From positions 310,001-374,000 of the forward strand of contig NW_022985162.1 of assembly GCF_010093535.1 (NCBI RefSeq): a stretch of 64,000 nt of DNA, written 5' to 3'. The DNA comes from Lindgomyces ingoldianus (taxonomy: Eukaryota > Ascomycota > Dothideomycetes > Pleosporales > Lindgomycetaceae). The first letter of the stretch is position 1; every line of letters starts with the position of its first letter. Below, one piece after another: positions 10,874 through 23,230 of this stretch. Under the pieces are notes generated by a model that saw only the letters and a list, made by a program, of their open reading frames with translations, was not told the origin of the DNA and did not search any database. The position numbers and the translations under genes are program-made.

Positions 10874-12010
10874 TCACAACTTCGACTTCTTACCACCTGC
10901 AACGCCTTCCACAGGCGCTCCTGCTAGAAGGAAATCTGGGTATTCCCATTGGCGCCCGCCGACACCTGACGTGTGCCACTGACCTCCATCGACTGGAAAG
11001 GGAGCTTAGTACGATTATCAAACGATGGCGGGGCACGTCTTTGAACTTACCGACTAGCACCTCCCCGTTAACATAGCTACCCGTGTCGGAGAAAAGGTAA
11101 ATGGTAGCATCCGCGATCTCCTTGACCGTCCCATATCTTCCAGATGGGATGGCCTTTGCTGATTTATCCCGGCCCTCTGATTTTGATAGCCGGGCCACGC
11201 CCTCTGTATCTGCAATCGGACCGGGTGCGATAACATTCGAGGTTATGCCCCTCGGTCCCTGCTCAATAGCAACAGACATTGCCATGGCATCAACTCCTGC
11301 CTTGGCTACAGAGACATGGCTTTGCATTGGCGTACCGGTGTAGTGTAGCGTTGCGCTGACAAAGATAATGCGACCGCCAGTCCCATTGGGGGGTAGTGTT
11401 TTCCCGTCTGTCTTATGCTTGCCCGCGGACTCGATAAGATAAGGCAACGTTGCTTTGACAGTATTCCACGATCCTAGAACATCAATGTCAATGACCGATT
11501 TCATTGCGTTGGATGATATCTGATCCATAGGGGCCAGAAAATTTCCCGCTGCACCAGCAATCACAAAGTCGATGCTACCCAGCTCTTTCACACATCTTTC
11601 CGCAGCCGCAGTCAGCGCCTCTGGTTTTCTCACATCCACAGCCCCGAGACCCAAGACTTTTGCGCCCGTCCTTGCAGTCGCGATGTCCTTTGCCATGTTC
11701 TCCGTCTTTTCAACATTCCGACCGATGATGCAGGCGTCGGCGCCGAGATGGACCATCGCACGGACCTGTGCAGAGCAAATCGTCCCTGCTCCTCCCGTAC
11801 AGAAGACGACTTTATTATCTATAGGAACAGCAACAGTCAATTCAGGTTAATATATAGGAGACGGAAGGAACGAGGGGCGGGAGGACAACAATGGGATTCT
11901 GAATGCCGTAGCCCTTGCATCCATCTGGGGTAGGACAAGATGGGAAAGCGCATACCGAATATGCCGTCCCTCCACACATTGCTCATGTATTGGTACTTCT
12001 CGAGAGGCAT
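10874..12010 (-). CDS. SPS19: Peroxisomal 2,4-dienoyl-CoA reductase (SPS19 type)
   Basis: Three exons (12010-11956, 11818-11051, 10992-10874) give 313 residues. It is a short-chain dehydrogenase with the NADPH motif TGGAGTI (26-32) and the AGAAGNF segment. The substrate region (MQSHVSVAKAGVDAM) keeps the Lys but lacks the usual Tyr of YxxxK, as is normal in dienoyl-CoA reductases. The final exon adds VDGGQWH and ends in the peroxisomal targeting signal SKL; without the last intron the tripeptide would be missed. Family members reduce 2,4-dienoyl-CoA with NADPH so that unsaturated fatty acids can enter peroxisomal beta-oxidation. The protein starts MPLEKYQYMSNVWRDGIF, the family N-terminus. 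It is divergent from ATG33 across a 596-base gap. The succinate/fumarate carrier about 5 kb away serves the same fat-to-sugar metabolism, though co-regulation is only an idea. Confidence 0.94.
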
Positions 12011-12606
12011 AGTGCGCCGTGTCTTCCAAAGCAGCCCGTCAGTCTAAGCGGGTAGATGTAGAGCGGAGCTGGTGGCAGTGAGTAAGGAGGAATTGGCTAG
12101 ATAATTGCGAGCGGTACATCAAAGAATATAACGCAGTTTACGCCTTCACCAAGCTTCGGCCGTAAATCGTTGTGCTTATGGGGATGAGGTTGAGAACGCG
12201 CCGGCACCGCGGACTTGCCGAGGTAGAATGCTGGGCAGTTCGGACTTTATTCGACAGGGACAGCATTGTGCTGACACGAGGTATACCGCGGGAGAATTGA
12301 CTTGTGGACATCTCTCATTCTTTGAATTCCCTGAGGAACAGTATTTGAGGTGAAGAGAGTGGGGGAGGGGGAGGCATGTAGGGTTCGGTGAGCATGAGGT
12401 GCTAACCTTAGAACTGCTCCACACTTGGCTTGTGAAGGAGGCGCTCCGAAGGGGAAGGGGAAACTGCGCCTGCTCCGCATTAACTGGCTTCTCCGCGCCT
12501 CCGATCGCAAGTCTTGCAAATGTCAAAGCGCATCACGCATCAGCGCCATCAAAGCTGTCATCCCATCCACAAGCCAGCAATACTGTATATTTCGGTTGGT
12601 AACACA
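12011..12606. other. Divergent promoter region, SPS19 / ATG33
   Basis: A 596-base gap between two divergent starts. Overlapping open frames on the minus strand (12176-12526 and 12247-12519) have no motif and are taken as chance. No RNA gene or repeat was seen. Confidence 0.5.
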
Positions 12607-13230
12607 ATGCCGTCAGGAACAATATCCATCTGCAAGTTCGTAGGGACAATAAGCCTGGGGCTGCTCACAGTATGAACCTCCAGATCCCGCCGCCTTCAAT
12701 GATATCTCTCCCCGCTTCATTCTGGAGCCGAGAGTCTGGGAATGAGCTGCGAAAGCAGAGAACTGGCTTCATTTAAAGCTAACACACATGATCAGGGCGT
12801 CTCAGCCTCCCTCGCTACCCTGACCCTTCCGTCTCTTCTCACCCTCAAGACCGCAACAACCGCCCGCACAACACTCTCATATCTCTCTTCCCGTACGAAG
12901 GTACTCTCGACATATTTACGTGGTATCACCGCCTTCACGCTTTTCACTGCGTACATTCTTTCACCCCGCCGTTTCCGTCATCCTTATCTACTATATACCT
13001 CCATCTTCGCGTTCGTCTCAGGCCCAGGCGTAGATTACGCCATCGCATATTCCGAAGGAACGAACGAAGGGAGGAATCAGCTGGACTTGGAGGCTCAAGG
13101 CGACGACGTGAATGGAGAGCAAGTACGACAGGCTGTTGAGAGGATGAGGTTTACCGAAGGAGTAAGAGCTGCTGTTGCCGGTGTGGCTTTTGCAATGGAG
13201 GTTATTGGTATCTGGGGGGATGGGGCGTAA
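12607..13230 (+). CDS. ATG33: ATG33-like mitochondrial membrane protein
   Basis: Two exons (12607-12669 and 12796-13230) give 165 residues. Exon 1 encodes MPSGTISICKFVGTISLGLL, and the intron (GTATGA to CAG) joins it at phase 0 to GVSASLATLTLPSLLTLKTA. The result has several hydrophobic segments (about 6-25, 60-80, 85-105 and a C-terminal one around 148-162) separated by a polar loop. This matches the ATG33/SCM4 family of fungal mitochondrial outer-membrane proteins; Atg33 takes part in selective removal of mitochondria in yeast. The assignment rests on the start motif, length and TLTLPSLLTL stretch recalled from the family, so the family call is moderately sure and a role in mitophagy is an inference. 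Confidence 0.75.
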
Positions 13231-13945
13231 TATCGCCTAGCTCGCTGTGCGGATAAAGAAAAGGTGGAATCATGGCGTGTCAGGTGTGTTGATGATGGAA
13301 TGCTGGAGTTCGGTAGAGTGATCAGTTTGCTGCGACATAGCAAGTTTATATCCGCTCAGGTAACGACACGATTACGGTTTGGGATCGGTATATGGTATAT
13401 GTAGCAACTCTCCTATCCGTTATATCTTGCTCTTTGTACATCACAGAAATTTCATGGCCTCTCGCCATTCCCTTCTCTACTTGCTTGCATGGTTTTGCCA
13501 TTGCATTAATGCCTCATCTCATTCGTCAATTGCACATACTCTAAGTTGTTTTCCGCCGTAGCATACGGTACCCTTTCTCTTGCTGTTTCTCTGATCCTCT
13601 GGAATCGCTCTTTCGACGGCCAATATTCCGACCAACCGGATAAATTCTTTCCCCGCAGCCCCTACATGCCCAAAACGACCCAAGTGTCCTGGAAGGAATG
13701 CATCATGCTAGGCTTTCAATCAACCGAAACCACGCTTGACGAGCGAGTGCAATTTTTCCGTACTCAGTGAACAACCTTCGTATCATGATAGAGTACGTGC
13801 GGGGACATCATTCTTCGGCCCAGCGATCGACACTCTCGGTCCCATATGCTGGTGCTATTACCCCAATACGTCTTAAAAAATTAATATTGAAGCTTGGCTG
13901 CCATCGCCTCACGTCGTGATATTCCTGTCACTACCTACATACATC
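13231..13945. other. Intergenic, no feature seen
   Basis: About 715 bases between ATG33 and the esterase gene. Short open frames (13379-13561 and 13546-13770) are AT-rich and motif-free. An A/T-rich patch (around 13875-13890) near the esterase start may be part of its promoter. Confidence 0.5.
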
Positions 13946-15059
13946 ATGAGATTTCTGCTCTGTCTCCTTATCCATCTCCTTCACATACCCACCAAGGCAT
14001 TCCCCTCTCCTCAACTAAGAAATCACCACTCCTTCAATTGGGACACCACTGATTCTCTAATTGCCTTCGGGGACTCCTACACTTATGTTCAAGGCACTCT
14101 CGGCCACGTCAATTCAACATTCATCGGCGACCTGCAAAATCTTGTCTTCACATCCTCCCAACTTCTCTCCGACCTCATTGTCCAGAACCAAATTGGCACT
14201 GCCGAAGGCGGCCCAAATTGGGTGCAATATCTCACGCAATGCGGCTTAAAACCAGGACTGACAAAACTGAAGGAATGTAAGGTGCAGCTTTGGGATTTTG
14301 CGTTTGGGGGTGCGGATGTTAGTGAGGAGTTGTAAGTTGTCGCATTACTTAGAAGGAATGAGCAAAGTGCTAGGCTGATAGAGACTCAGTACACCACTTC
14401 ACCACAACTACACGGTGAGTCTCGAAAAGCAAGTCGAGCAATTTCTAGACTACGGTGACCCCGTACTATCCACCTTTCTCGATAAATCAAAAGCACTAGT
14501 GACTAGCTGGATCGGCATCAACGATATCGGCGACAGTGCCAAGTACAATGTCTCGTTCCCAGGCTTTTACGACAAACTCCAAGCGCGACATTTCGAGTTC
14601 ATTGACAGCATTTACGCAAGAGGCTACAAAAACTTCCTACTCATGAACCTCCCGCCCTTAAACCGTCGTCCCGGACTGGTCTTCTCCCCCAACCCCTCCG
14701 TCAACGCGACAATGATTCAGTGGTGGAACTCAGCGTTGCAGAGTCATGCCACCGCATTCTCTAATTCACATAGCGATGTAGAGGTCATGGTATTCGACGT
14801 CAACAAGGTATTAAATGGAGTTCTGGACGAGGCTGAGAAATGGGGATTCAAAAATACGACAGGATATTGTACCGCGTACAATCAACCGGATATTTTAACA
14901 GACCCGGGAAAGTATGGGTGTTTGCCGCAGAAGGAGTACTTTTGGTTTAATACGGGACATTTGACGTGGAGGACGCACGAAGTGCTTACGGGGTTTTTGA
15001 GGGAATTTTTAGAGGGTAGAGGTAAATCAGAGAATTCCTCCGTGCAAGATATGGAGTAG
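13946..15059 (+). CDS. Secreted GDSL/SGNH esterase (carbohydrate esterase family 16 type)
   Basis: Two exons (13946-14331 and 14390-15059) give 351 residues. A signal peptide (1-18, ending PTKA) precedes FGDSYTYVQGT, where Ser44 of GDSY is the nucleophile of block I. The join restores EEFTPLHHNYTVSLEKQ. Block III is GINDIGD, and the C-terminal block V region is NTGHLTWRTHE with the catalytic His. Secreted fungal enzymes of this type (CE16 acetylesterases) remove acetyl groups from xylo-oligomers or other plant-wall sugars; the exact substrate cannot be read here. Several N-x-T/S sites fit a secreted glycoprotein. The start is the ATG directly before the hydrophobic leader. It lies head-to-tail with twinfilin, 257 bases away, with no functional link expected. 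Confidence 0.88.
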
Positions 15060-15316
15060 GGCTAGCAATCCAGTCTAGCGAATCCTGTAGTCTTAGTGGA
15101 CTAGTATGGTATATCATTTGGGTGGTTATTGTCGATGGTTACAGGGATGAGGGGTTCACGCCAAGCGTAGAAGCTCGCACTTCCACCACTCCTTCCCCTT
15201 CCAACATTGACCCAGAACCCAACCTCAGCCTTCGCCTTCATATCTCCGTCAGCAGTTGCTTCTCTAGCCTGCTCCAATCCCTCCATTATATATCCCCCCT
15301 CCCTTACTCCTCCAAA

Positions 15317-16353
15317 ATGCAGTCAGGAATCTCTGGTTCGCACTCATTCCACACATTCATCGCAGCCTGCTAACGCAACCGTCAGCATCGCAAGAGCTCC
15401 AACTAGCTCTCCAAACTCTCTTAACCTCAACCTCTCAACGCGGTCTCTTCGCTACAATCACGAACGAGCAAATCACGCCCGGCTCTACCATCCCGTCCTC
15501 ATCATCCACCTTCCTCTCAGACCTCTCCAACCTCTCCTCTCACATTCAACCAAATGTAGCCTTATACATCCTCCTCCGCCGCTCCGACTCCCTCTCCTCC
15601 CCAGATAAATCCCTCGTCGCAGTAACCTACGTCCCCAACGCCGCCCCAGTCCGCCAAAAGATGCTATTTGCTTCCACCCGACTCACACTAGCCCGAGAAC
15701 TCGGTAGCGAGCATTTCGCCGAAACAATCTTCTGCACCGAAGCTGATGAACTCACTGCCTCGGGTTGGGAAAAGCATCTCGCACATACCTCATCTGAGAA
15801 CCCTCTGACCCAGGAAGAGCGGGATCTCGAAAACATCAAAGAAGCCGAAGCTTTGGAATCGCGGGGCACACAGGGCCAGGGTCTGGCGCAAGGGGGCCGG
15901 ATTGCGATTCGAGCGGATGGCGATATTTCTGCAGCGTTGCAGGCGCTGGGGCAAGGAGGGAGTGGAAATTTGGTGCAGCTAAGGATGGATGTTCCGACGG
16001 AGACGTTGCAGCTCGTTGGCATGTCCGAGGCTTCGCCGTCGCAATTGTCGAATGAGATTAATGGCACAGAACCCCGGTTCTCGTTTTACAAACATAACGA
16101 TCCTGCGTCGTCGATTGTCTTCATTTCGACATGTCCGAGTGCAGCGAAGATTAAGGAACGAATGCTGTATGCGGCGAGTAGGAGTAATGTGATTTCACTT
16201 GCGCAGTCGGAGGGTGGATTGACCGTTGCGAAAAGGATTGAGGCCACGAACCCGGACGAAATTACGGAGCAGGTCATTGCAGAAGAGTTCAAAACCGCTG
16301 CAGCAGAGGAGAAGAAAGGGTTTGCGAAGCCGAAGAGGCCAGGACGGAGGTAG
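15317..16353 (+). CDS. TWF1: Twinfilin (two ADF-H domains, actin monomer binding)
   Basis: Two exons (15317-15335 and 15386-16353) give 328 residues. The first exon has only 19 nt (MQSGIS plus one base); the 50-nt intron has a CTAAC branch site, and its removal gives MQSGISASQELQLALQTLL, a typical twinfilin start. Two ADF/cofilin-homology domains follow (about 1-140 and 175-310), the second containing FSFYKHND and SNVISLAQ. The tail is basic (KKGFAKPKRPGRR), where family members bind capping protein and phosphoinositides. Twinfilin sequesters ADP-actin monomers and uncaps filament ends in cortical patches. The family call is firm. The 3' end is convergent with the carrier gene. Confidence 0.93.
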
Positions 16354-16710
16354 TAGAATGATGGCTGCGGGACGGCCGGGATAGCTTATAAGAGTGGCGT
16401 TTCTAGACCCATTAAAGTGGCAGGGTTGGAATTGAAAATCCCCAAAGCTTGAAGTCTTAAGCTCTGGAAGATACGTACCGAATTCAGTAACAAGTGAAGT
16501 CTGAAGATTGAATTCCATATCGATAATGCTTATGCAGCTCCGACTCTATATACCACAGACATCCAGTTATGAACCGAATGAACATAAACCCATGTCTCCC
16601 CTTTAACTATCAAACGCGGGTCGGGCTGGCTTTTCACCTTCTCTCCTAACCTCAATTCATTTTTTTTTTCATATTTACAATCTCCCTTTCAGTCTCCATG
16701 CAGGTATCCT
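16354..16710. other. Convergent 3' ends, twinfilin / carrier
   Basis: A 357-base gap between two convergent stops. It contains a T-rich run near 16661 and A/T-rich sequence suited to 3' ends. No gene is supported; the minus-strand frame 16195-16518 overlaps twinfilin and is its shadow. Confidence 0.6.
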
Positions 16711-18046
16711 TCACTCTTCATACTGCCCACCAGGCAACATATCCCTCCCCTTCTCCAGCACCGTCTTCAAATACTCATACACAGTAAACGTAACCGCCTG
16801 CCCGGGCGCAACACGCATAATACGGGGCGTGATACCTTTGTAGAAACTGCGACTGCCTTCTTGTTTCCACATGTCTCTGTTGCAATTGTTAGCATATCTA
16901 TTCACAAGGTATCTCGCCAGTGTCCCACCCCACAAGTCTGGGCCCTGGCAAGCGGATGCTCCTTCTATTAGACTGGACAAACGCAATCCCACTTACTTCG
17001 AGATGTTGACAATCCTCTGCACAGCAGTCTGCCCCGGTTCCGCGGGCGTCTTCTGCAACCTCGTCTTAATTGTATCAATCGGGGCATTACTCAGCGGCCC
17101 CATGGCCCCACTAACCAACCCAATTACCATCGTCTGATAACTCGGCAAATCCGTCGTACCCTGCCACCTCTGCAAAATACTCCGAAACTCGCTATACGCC
17201 GTGAAATTCACTGCCTGATTGGACCCCTGTCTTAACGCCGTCAAACTCACTCCTCGATACAACGCACCAAACCCTTCTTCTTTGACAACGGTGTACAGTG
17301 CGTGTGCCGCGTTGCGGTATTTGGGGATGTCTAGGGGATCCGCCATGGAGTGGTGTTGGGCCTGGAGTCGGATTTTTATGACTTCCATGGGGGTGACGAC
17401 GGCGACGGCTTCAGTGACGCCGGCTGCGAGGCCGGCAAGGAAAGTGCTCTTGCCGCTGACGTTGCCGGAACTGTCGGCCAGGAGCTGCTTGTACCATTCG
17501 TAGGATGTAAAGCGGATTGCCATTTTGGGAATAATTCCTGTAAGGACGGCGCCGAGACCTTTGTAGAGGCCCAGGGGGGTTTCGCGTTTTATGATCTCGG
17601 AGCCGGTTTTGAGGAAACCACGGCGTGGGGCCTGGGAGTTTTGTTAGGTAGTGTCTTGGGCTGTGTATGGGAATAGCAGTGGTGTATGGAAGTTATAGTG
17701 TCATGTTAGAGGAGGGGGAAGGAACCAGCGAGGATAGGGACAGAACATACGCCCGGCGCTCGCGCTCTTCTTGAGAGCTGCATTCGCACTTTTATTGTGT
17801 CTATAGGTTGTGTTAGAGCTTTTTTTCTCTAATTTAATGTTTCGCGGAAGTATAGCTTACCTAGAGGATGGCACGCGAGTGCTTCCATCATTCCAGCTCC
17901 ACCTCCAGCTACGATTCCACAAAGTCAGCACTCGGGTCCCTTATAACCTAAAGCTCCCCAACTCATCAATTAGGCCTACCTATCAGATTTGTAGCCGCCG
18001 AAGCAGGCTTCTTCCCCCCAGGCCCTTGCGTGGATTTCGCGGACAT
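16711..18046 (-). CDS. SFC1: Mitochondrial succinate/fumarate carrier (SFC1/ACR1 type)
   Basis: Five exons (18046-17980, 17908-17861, 17800-17751, 17631-16997, 16876-16711) give 321 residues, with all phases closing. The three mitochondrial-carrier signatures are HPLDTIKVRMQ, TPMEVIKIRLQ and APIDTIKTRLQ, one per repeat. The first signature is split by an intron inside the Asp codon. The start MSAKSTQGPGGKKPAS and the segment GGGAGMMEALACHPLD fit the Sfc1/Acr1 (AcuL) group, which exchanges cytosolic succinate for mitochondrial fumarate so that C2 compounds can feed gluconeogenesis. Substrate specificity is inferred from similarity to that group; the carrier fold itself is certain. The exon 3 donor is read as GTATGT, giving an in-phase join to APRRGFLKTG. 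Confidence 0.9.
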
Positions 18047-21000
18047 AATTTTTTTAGTGGTGAATTTTGCGCTCAGCTCAAAGAATCAGATCTTCTAGGG
18101 TTCAATAGTGTTTGAGGGTGTACGTGGGAGTAGTGGGGTTGGAAAACAAAGCTCTAAATGACGCGCTGTGGTATTCTACTCCGAGCTCTTCCCTAGTTTT
18201 AGAGCTCTAGCTTCGCTATGTCCGTCTTCGGCTCCAAAATATAGATAAGGAATACGCACCAAAGGAGACAGAAAACGCACCCAGCAGAGTGGTACACAAA
18301 AACTCAAACAACGAGACGAGAGAAAAGATAATCAAGAACCTAAAATAACCCCAGGGTAGGAAATTCGTCACAGTCATATGCTTCTTGTTAGCTAGCTAAA
18401 CCAGCTACCCGCGGACATGGAAAGACATCATTCGTCCACCCACAGCCTCGGCCCTTGCTTGAGCCCAGACCGCAGCTCACGCGTCGAGACATGTCCCGCA
18501 TCGTAGGAATTCGGTGCTTCGGTGATATTCCTTGGCGAGCTGGAGGGCAATGGCGAACATTACCCCAGACCCGCGAGTGGACGAACGGAAGCTGAAAGCT
18601 TCGGGCTGAGATCGGCTGGCTAAGGAAGCATTTTTCGGTCTAAACTTCTAGTATTGATATGCAGAATTTATCTTATTTATGCCCCAAAGATTGACACAGA
18701 GTGTGCAGAGAAATTTGTTAGACACCTGGGATTTTGACTTCGTGTTTACGATGTGTGAGCAAGCAGTATCCATGTGAATACTGTTGGGCGGTGGAGGTTT
18801 TCGGCTTGTGACAGCATGACGTTGGTGGGCAAGGACCGAGCTCGGCTCGGCATCTCAGATTGAACCCCTGCATGCAGACCGCCACCACAGCCGCACATGC
18901 GGGGCACTTTCCGGTTCTAGCCGTAGCAAGCACGTGCGCGAGGATGGATCGGGAGGGGAAATTATCTTAACTGCACCTCACTCCTTTGATCCATTGTGCA
19001 TTTTGTGACAGAGGCATCAGGATTAGTATTCGAGCATGTGAGAGAAACACTGTGGCAAGATCTATAGAATCTACCCTTGTACCACCGTTATCAGCGTTTG
19101 TCTTAAGGACTTCGCACTACCACGGCAACAGAAGAGTTTTATTTACCAAAATGTGCTCAGGTGTATAGTCCGATACCGGAGCCGTTTTCTTTCTAGCTCA
19201 AGGCATTTACTCTATTAATGCGCTTTCATAATTCTTTTCCGAATTACTGCGTTTAGAGCTCCAGGGCTGAAGTGCTAACTTTGCCGTAGGCTATCTGGAA
19301 TCTAGTAAGCTTGAAGTGTGTACCGAAAGAGCACAAGGGACAAGGTGTGTGCCGTATGATATTGAGTCTGTGGGTGTAGGCTCAAAAAGACAATACAGGA
19401 TGTCTCCTGCCATGCAGATGAGATGTGCTCGGCTTGTTGGGCTAATATAACATAGTAAAAGAGGCAATAACTTACATTGTCTTCTCGAGTCTCTCCGGTA
19501 ACAAACGCCTTCCTGACCACATACTTCTTGAACAATACTTGTGACCTTGGCAATTTGTGATAAGTTAGTCGACAAACCTTCGCGTGTGGAGCAAGCGGCC
19601 GATATTTGGGGCCACTCATATTGATAGAAGGATTCAAGCGCGAGATAGCCAAGTAATGGGGCAACTAGAGCAAAATGGATGAAGATGAGACATCCGCGAG
19701 AGTTGGCGTCAAAGATCCAGGTACGACGCGAGTTTTGGCTCACACAGGACTGGTGCTTGGCTTAAGTTTTCCTCAGCTTGTAAATCACATGCACAAAACC
19801 GTCTCCAGTGTGTAACTTCTTCTCAATATCTAGATTGATGTCTTACGAACTCTGCGCCAAGGAGCCTGGGGACCTCTGGCATTATTTGAATAGTGTTGGG
19901 CGGAAGAGTCTTGGCAGGAGCAGGAGAAACCATTGGACCAACATGAAACATAATATAATGTAGATTTTGCCCTCACAGAATTGACACGTCCTTCTCTACC
20001 AGGAGTTAGATAGAACACTATCAGTGCACCACCGAATCAAACAGTGGAAAGTCGGCACTATATCGCTTCTCCTTACGACAGCCTCCAAAGCCAACCTAAC
20101 CGCTACCATAGGAATATTCTTTGTACAACCTCTCTAGAGTGTTCTTAGACAAGAGGCCCATCAAATATCTCGTATAGAGCTGTTGTTCCGTACTCGCTCT
20201 AACCCTCTCGAGATTTTGAACTATCTGAGAATCCTAGTTCTTATCTAGTTCTTATTTTGCAGGGCCTTATTTGTATCGCTCACTCCCGTAGTTACCATCT
20301 ACTTATATGGAGCTCTTATTGTAAACTCTCGACCCTATTCCTCGATTATATCTCAGTCATGGACCCACCAGCACCAGTGAGCTTCGACGTTGTATACCCT
20401 TACAGAACCCCTTTTCTAGTCTCGGTCAGCTAACTTCAACCCACGTATTTGTAAGTAGAGGCGATACTGAGATAGTTGACTAATATAACGGTGAAGTGAC
20501 TGAATTATCCTACCTATACACGTACGTTGTTTGGGCTCTGGATTAGTTTGACATTGTCAATATATTGATCGGAGCTTTAAGCAGCCTTTGAGTATTCCAG
20601 CAAAATTGGTATTGCTTGCTCGCGAAATATTTGACATGCCCTCACCAGAGGCCCAGAACACATCCTATACCCTAAAATATTGGGCTCCTCAACTAATATG
20701 CAACGAGAATGTAACCCTGAGGGCTCTATAATGGTCAGTTTAATCAGCCCCAGGCTCTGCGTCCCACAATACTATATATATCATATAGCACCTCGGACCC
20801 TCAGTCCACAATATATCGCTTCTTTCATAACTCACACACCCTGCAAGGGTTTAGAGATAACCCCACCCCAACTGCTTTCCATAGCCTCCGTGACTCGAAC
20901 ATCATGTTCAATGGCGAGTGGAGCCGGACGAACTTCACTGTAAGTCAAATACAGTGTTCTGGATGGTCCCCGGTCTCCGGCTATAACTTCACTACCACGC

Positions 21001-22412
21001 ATCCAGCGGAAATGAAACTGTTGGTTTGCGAACCAATTTCAATGTGATGCAACTGGAATATTTCGTATGCCAATGGAGGCCATCAGATCTACTATACGAA
21101 GCAAGACTTTCAACCGCTGGTCTTTAATTATTACACTGGGTACACGTTTCCTTTCTAAAGGTCCAAGGGAGCGGCGAACACTTCTAATATTCCGGTAAAT
21201 ACCTCGGAGTTCAAGAACTAGGCATCCGCCGTGAAGGAACGACTAGAGCAGTGAGAGGGGTTTGCTCCGTTGGAGACTGCTCTGCTCAGTGTAGAGCACG
21301 CCTGGAAAGAAAAAGTTCACATTTTCGAACGGAACTCAGGGAGCGATAACCCCGTGGCTATCATATATAGATTAAAGAATTGTGGTTAACTACTTCGAAC
21401 GCAAGGCTTGTGAACATTCAGCTCCTATAATAAGGCTGACAGCGGATCCCTAGATCCAAAAATACTCGAAACATCAGTGGACAGCGCCCAACAACACAAC
21501 GAGATCCTTTTTGGCATAGCACTAAACCTATTTAGGAATGAACGATACTTGTTTAGGTAAATAGCGTAAGCAGCCCTAAACTTCATGGTACAATTTGAGC
21601 CGTAAACGGACAGTACGTGCCCGTTGTGTACCGCAGGTCAGTACGGCCTCAAAAATGCCTCGCAGCTCACTGTTGGAAACACTGCTTGGCATGGCCTCAT
21701 TTCCGTAAATGCTCTCGAATACCGCACCACCGACAAGTTATCAGAACCCCTCAATCTTATATGCCATTACAAACTCTCTCTCTCTAGTGTTTTGCTTTTG
21801 TCTTTGTGGGCATCAGTATCTGGTCTTTGGTACAAAATGGCGTCCCAGTGATGAATGGAGGGTTCCGGCAATTCATGACTACGACGAGCCGACATACGGA
21901 GATAGAGAAGCTTGTTATCAAGCATAATGTTGACGGAAAATACACACCGAGAGAGTTGCTGAATTTGAAAATCCAGTATAGGGAGTTTTTGTGGTAACGG
22001 GGCTCTCCGAGTTCCAACTGCTCGTATTCCCCAGCCACCTTCTCGTATTTACCAGCCGCTGCTGTCTACTCTAGTTAATTGCGCACCCCGAGACACACTC
22101 CTTTAGCTACCAACTCAGTTGCTCATGACGTCGGCGCTCTTAAAACCTTCACGATTATGACCACGGCATTCGCTTGTTAGCCACTCGAGCTGTTTTCAAC
22201 CCAAACCATGGTGAGCTCCTTTGACGCCCTGCATACAATTGTGACGTCTTTATCACACTCTACTACCTTGTAGTCGCTCGTTTGAAGCACTTCAGGCATC
22301 TTTCGAGACCTTTAAGTCACTACGAGTGAACACAAGGCCACCTACACTTCTCCTGAGCATGCTCCTGGAGCTCTTAGCCAAGCACAAGGGCTACTGCTAC
22401 CGATAGACCCGG
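18047..22412. other. Gene-poor decayed region, no intact gene
   Basis: About 4.4 kb without a gene I can support. Base composition becomes more A/T-rich than in the left block, and open frames are short and stop-ridden. Minus-strand frames at 19291-19743 and 19302-19664 look somewhat coding-like but match no family I know and do not splice into anything longer. The same is true of frames near 20680-20943 and 21624-21997. The region leads into a retrotransposon relic, so old mobile-element debris is the likely content. Confidence 0.5.
22107..22157 (+). repeat. Direct repeat, left copy, flanking gag relic
   Basis: About 50 bases beginning CTACCAACTCA and containing TCATGACGTCGGCGCTC. A diverged direct copy lies at 23280-23330 on the other side of the gag relic. 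The two match by eye at roughly three quarters of positions. Confidence 0.55.
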
Positions 22413-23230
22413 TTGTCACAACTTTCGATCGACTACGTCATCAACATGACAGATTTCACTGAGGTGTTATTCTCTACGTTCATACTCAATACAACCAATG
22501 ACTGGGGCCGGTGGATCCACTTCCAAAGGTTGACTGCACAGCAGCTGCTCGTCTGGGAATACTGTAACCCAGAGCTCTCAGCATCTGAGGTGAAGGCACT
22601 AGGAGACAAACCAGTGGAGCCAACATACGATGATTATCAATCTGGCGCCACCAACCCATCTGATCTGGACGCGCAGAACCTGACTAAATATACCGTCCAC
22701 TACCATCTATGGGAACACGAAATCACGAGATACAACACCTTGCGCAAATCTCTAGCTAGGATGAGCGCAGAAATCACTTATACCGTTGCACCCCATTACT
22801 ACTTCCTAATCGAGGATCACGACGATGCCTACGGCAAGCTCGTAGCACTTAAACGTCAACTAGCGCCAACGGCCACAATCGCGGGAGGATGCAAGTAGAG
22901 CAATATCGAGCTCTGCAGAAGTCTCACAAGGATTTCAACACCTGGCTGAATGACTCACTGTAACAGTTAGCCAGCACAGAGGGACAAATCTTCCAGATGT
23001 ACAGGGCACTCGTGCGCAAACAGACTTTTTTTTCGAATTATCAAGCCTCCAGCCCTAAGGTCGTAGCCAATGCACTTCTCTATATCGTAAAGGAAGAGGA
23101 CTGCAATGATCTCGCATCAATTCCAAGTCTAGAAGACAACATTTCCCGATACCGCACCTGGCACCGTACTTCGAACCCGATTGCAGCTTCTATAGGCTTG
23201 TTCACCACCCTGGACATTTATTTGAGATAG
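22413..23230 (+). mobile_element. Decayed copia-type retrotransposon gag fragment
   Basis: The first part (to 22898) reads as a gag-like domain: SIDYVINMTDFTEVLF, then DWGRWIHFQRLTAQQLL and a long helical stretch, the layout of the gag polypeptide of Ty1-copia LTR elements. The frame then shifts by one near 22890 and continues (VEQYRALQKSHKDFNTWL), meets a stop, and resumes as a third stretch to 23230 (FSNYQASSPKVVANALL). No protease, integrase or reverse-transcriptase sequence follows, so this is a truncated and mutated remnant. It is flanked by a diverged 50-base direct repeat (22107 and 23280), possibly LTR remains. The identification is by general resemblance of the gag fold and is moderate. 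Confidence 0.55.
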
